Below are positions 7,833 through 8,630 of a stretch of 8,630 nt of DNA, one piece after another. Positions within the stretch are counted from its first letter, which is position 1. Each line of letters begins with the position of its first letter. The stretch lies in NCBI GenBank assembly GCA_031284845.1, contig JAITXH010000021.1:1-8630 (forward strand), written 5' to 3'. This DNA comes from Puniceicoccales bacterium. Lineage in GTDB: Bacteria > Verrucomicrobiota > Verrucomicrobiia > Opitutales > UBA953. A program made the translations under genes and the position numbers. The notes beneath the pieces are model-generated. The model was not told the origin of the DNA, made no database searches, and saw nothing but the letters and a program-made list of their open reading frames with translations.

Positions 7833-7903
7833 TGTTTAGTTTCCAGTAATTGTTTAAGCTGCTCTTTGTTTGGTAAAACAGTCATGTAACGACTGGCGAA
7901 AAT
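7829..7903 (-). pseudogene. Out-of-frame remnant of the DUF1016/YhcG C-terminus
   Basis: In the frame one base away from the DUF1016 reading frame, the minus strand from 7903 encodes IFASRYMTVLPNKEQ and then LKQLLETKQ, ending at a TGA (7831-7829). This resembles the normal end of YhcG-type proteins (an ASxYxTxLP motif and a short charged helix), by my memory of the family. It therefore looks like the 3' tail of the same gene, left behind after an internal deletion that joined it out of frame near 7896-7904. The TGA overlaps the nuoCD start codon as ATGA. Confidence 0.6.
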
Positions 7904-8630
7904 CGAGTATATAAGGGGCTTTCGGGAGATCGTGCGGCTTTTCGATAATTTGCCCTTTTTCTGCAAGTGCTCTAACGCCCTCTTTATTGCGGCTCAGTGC
8001 CAGGCGTTCATAAAGCGAAGTGTCGAATTGGCGTTCCAGTTCACGGAGGCTCCAATTATTGGCTTCGGCCTCAATTTCATAAAAGCGGCGTTCTGAGGGG
8101 TCTGGGATACACATCAATTTGAGGGAATGCGACCAACTGAGGTTGAAATCAGGGACTTGCGCATTTTTCTCGGAATCTGATTTCTTGGCAAGTTGTTTAT
8201 TTTCAATAGATAGCAATTCAGCAGACAGTGTCTGCTGAATTGGGGACGATTCGTTGTTTTCGTTTTCTCCGAAATTTATCAACGGTGTTGATAAATTTGG
8301 TATAATTTTTTCGGAAGATAAATATTCCTTGTCTGCGCCTTCATTCTTTGTGCTTATTGTTTGAGTTTGCCCTGAATATATTTTGAAAAAATATACCATT
8401 TTATAGAGGTTTTGCACAGAAAAGCCCTTTCCAAATTGTTTTGTCAACCGAGTGGAGAGTTCTGTCAAAATTTCCTCTCCGTATTCCGCCCTATTGTCAC
8501 CGTTTTGCTCTTCTTCAACAATCAGTCGTCCTATTTCGTAATAGGTATAAACCATTGTCCGGTTCACATTGCGAACGACGGACGACCTCGCCTTATCTAA
8601 AAGGTCGTGGATTTTGCCGTAGAAGTCGCC
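7854..8630 (-). CDS. YhcG/DUF1016 family protein, nuclease domain lost, 5' end outside the window
   Basis: The frame is open from the right edge to the TAA at 7854-7856, with 258 visible residues. It starts mid-family (KIHDLLDKARSSVVRNVN), so the GTG at 8567 is not the true start. Family landmarks of the N-terminal DUF1016 domain are clear: RTMVYTYYEIGRLIVEEEQ, the AEYGEEIL segment, GKGFSVQNLYKMVYFF, LSWSHSLKLM, RRFYEIEAEANNWSLRELERQ, and KGQIIEKPHDLPKAPYILDF. In intact YhcG proteins (about 350 aa) the last motif leads into a PDDEXK nuclease domain. Here it is followed by only 14 unrelated residues (RQSLHDCFTKQRAA), so the nuclease half is missing. The linker between KIYSG and LSWSH is long, polar and AT-rich and holds two palindromes. 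The gene is much more AT-rich than nuoCD, which suggests horizontal origin. It ends 21 bp before nuoCD. Family members often sit near restriction or other mobile loci; the loss of the nuclease makes this copy probably non-functional. Confidence 0.85.
   Translation of the reverse strand, partial: GDFYGKIHDLLDKARSSVVRNVNRTMVYTYYEIGRLIVEEEQNGDNRAEYGEEILTELSTRLTKQFGKGFSVQNLYKMVYFFKIYSGQTQTISTKNEGADKEYLSSEKIIPNLSTPLINFGENENNESSPIQQTLSAELLSIENKQLAKKSDSEKNAQVPDFNLSWSHSLKLMCIPDPSERRFYEIEAEANNWSLRELERQFDTSLYERLALSRNKEGVRALAEKGQIIEKPHDLPKAPYILDFRQSLHDCFTKQRAA
8214..8242. repeat. 29-bp palindrome in the DUF1016 linker
   Basis: Perfect 14-bp arms (caattcagcagaca at 8214-8227 and its reverse complement at 8229-8242) surround a single G at 8228. 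It lies inside the coding sequence and contributes the IQQTLSAEL part of the variable linker. A DNA site of this symmetry could bind a dimeric protein or form a cruciform or RNA hairpin; which of these applies cannot be seen. Confidence 0.85.
8272..8298. repeat. 27-bp inverted repeat in the DUF1016 linker
   Basis: Perfect 12-bp arms (aaatttatcaac at 8272-8283 and gttgataaattt at 8287-8298) enclose the loop GGT. It stands 29 bp from the previous palindrome, in the same variable linker, and encodes part of NLSTPLINF. It is AT-rich and, on the plus strand, is followed by a T6 run at 8305-8310, but no plus-strand gene ends here, so it is not called a terminator. Confidence 0.8.

Noticed and set aside
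8299..8306. TATAAT at 8301-8306 preceded by TG, like an extended -10 on the plus strand
   Set aside because: No -35 at proper spacing and no plus-strand gene follows; it lies within AT-rich coding DNA.
8377..8395. Inverted repeat tatatttt / aaaatata with a 3-base loop
   Set aside because: It is made only of A and T and encodes the conserved MVYFFKIY segment, so chance symmetry is likely; mentioned only beside the stronger palindromes.

Overview
The window is a GC-rich core of four conserved genes (about 1085-7832) flanked by two AT-rich genes that run off the edges. The lineage cannot be proven from 8.6 kb. The gene set (Uup-type ABC-F ATPase, ProA, a GT2-acyltransferase fusion, fused NuoCD), the lack of clear Shine-Dalgarno sequences and a GGSESRIPK/GGAEARAPK-type repeat fit a Gram-negative bacterium. 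My best guess is Verrucomicrobiota of the Opitutales/Opitutaceae kind (inference, moderate to low confidence).

Layout from left to right: (1) 1-951 (+), the 3' part of an unrecognised AT-rich gene. (2) 1085-2947 (+), a complete Uup-like ABC-F ATPase with an in-frame tandem repeat in its linker. (3) 2988-4259 (-), proA, the second enzyme of proline synthesis, convergent with uup across 40 bp. (4) 4292 or 4343-6043 (+), divergent from proA, a bifunctional glycosyltransferase-2 / LpxL-like acyltransferase fusion probably acting on an envelope lipid. (5) 6063-7832 (-), nuoCD, the fused connecting-arm subunits of respiratory complex I, convergent with the fusion gene across 19 bp. (6) 7854-8630 (-), a YhcG/DUF1016 protein running off the right edge. 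It has lost its C-terminal nuclease domain, and the last codons of that domain survive out of frame up to the nuoCD start codon. No tRNA, rRNA, CRISPR array, transposase or convincing terminator is visible.

The core genes do not form one pathway: translation-associated ATPase, proline synthesis, envelope lipid chemistry and respiration. The most unusual area is 7829-8400. There a DUF1016 gene carries an apparent internal deletion and two near-perfect palindromes in its linker, and it sits on the same strand directly upstream of nuoCD, where other nuo genes would usually be expected. The original DUF1016 stop codon overlaps the nuoCD start as ATGA. The in-frame 27-bp duplication in uup is the second point of interest.
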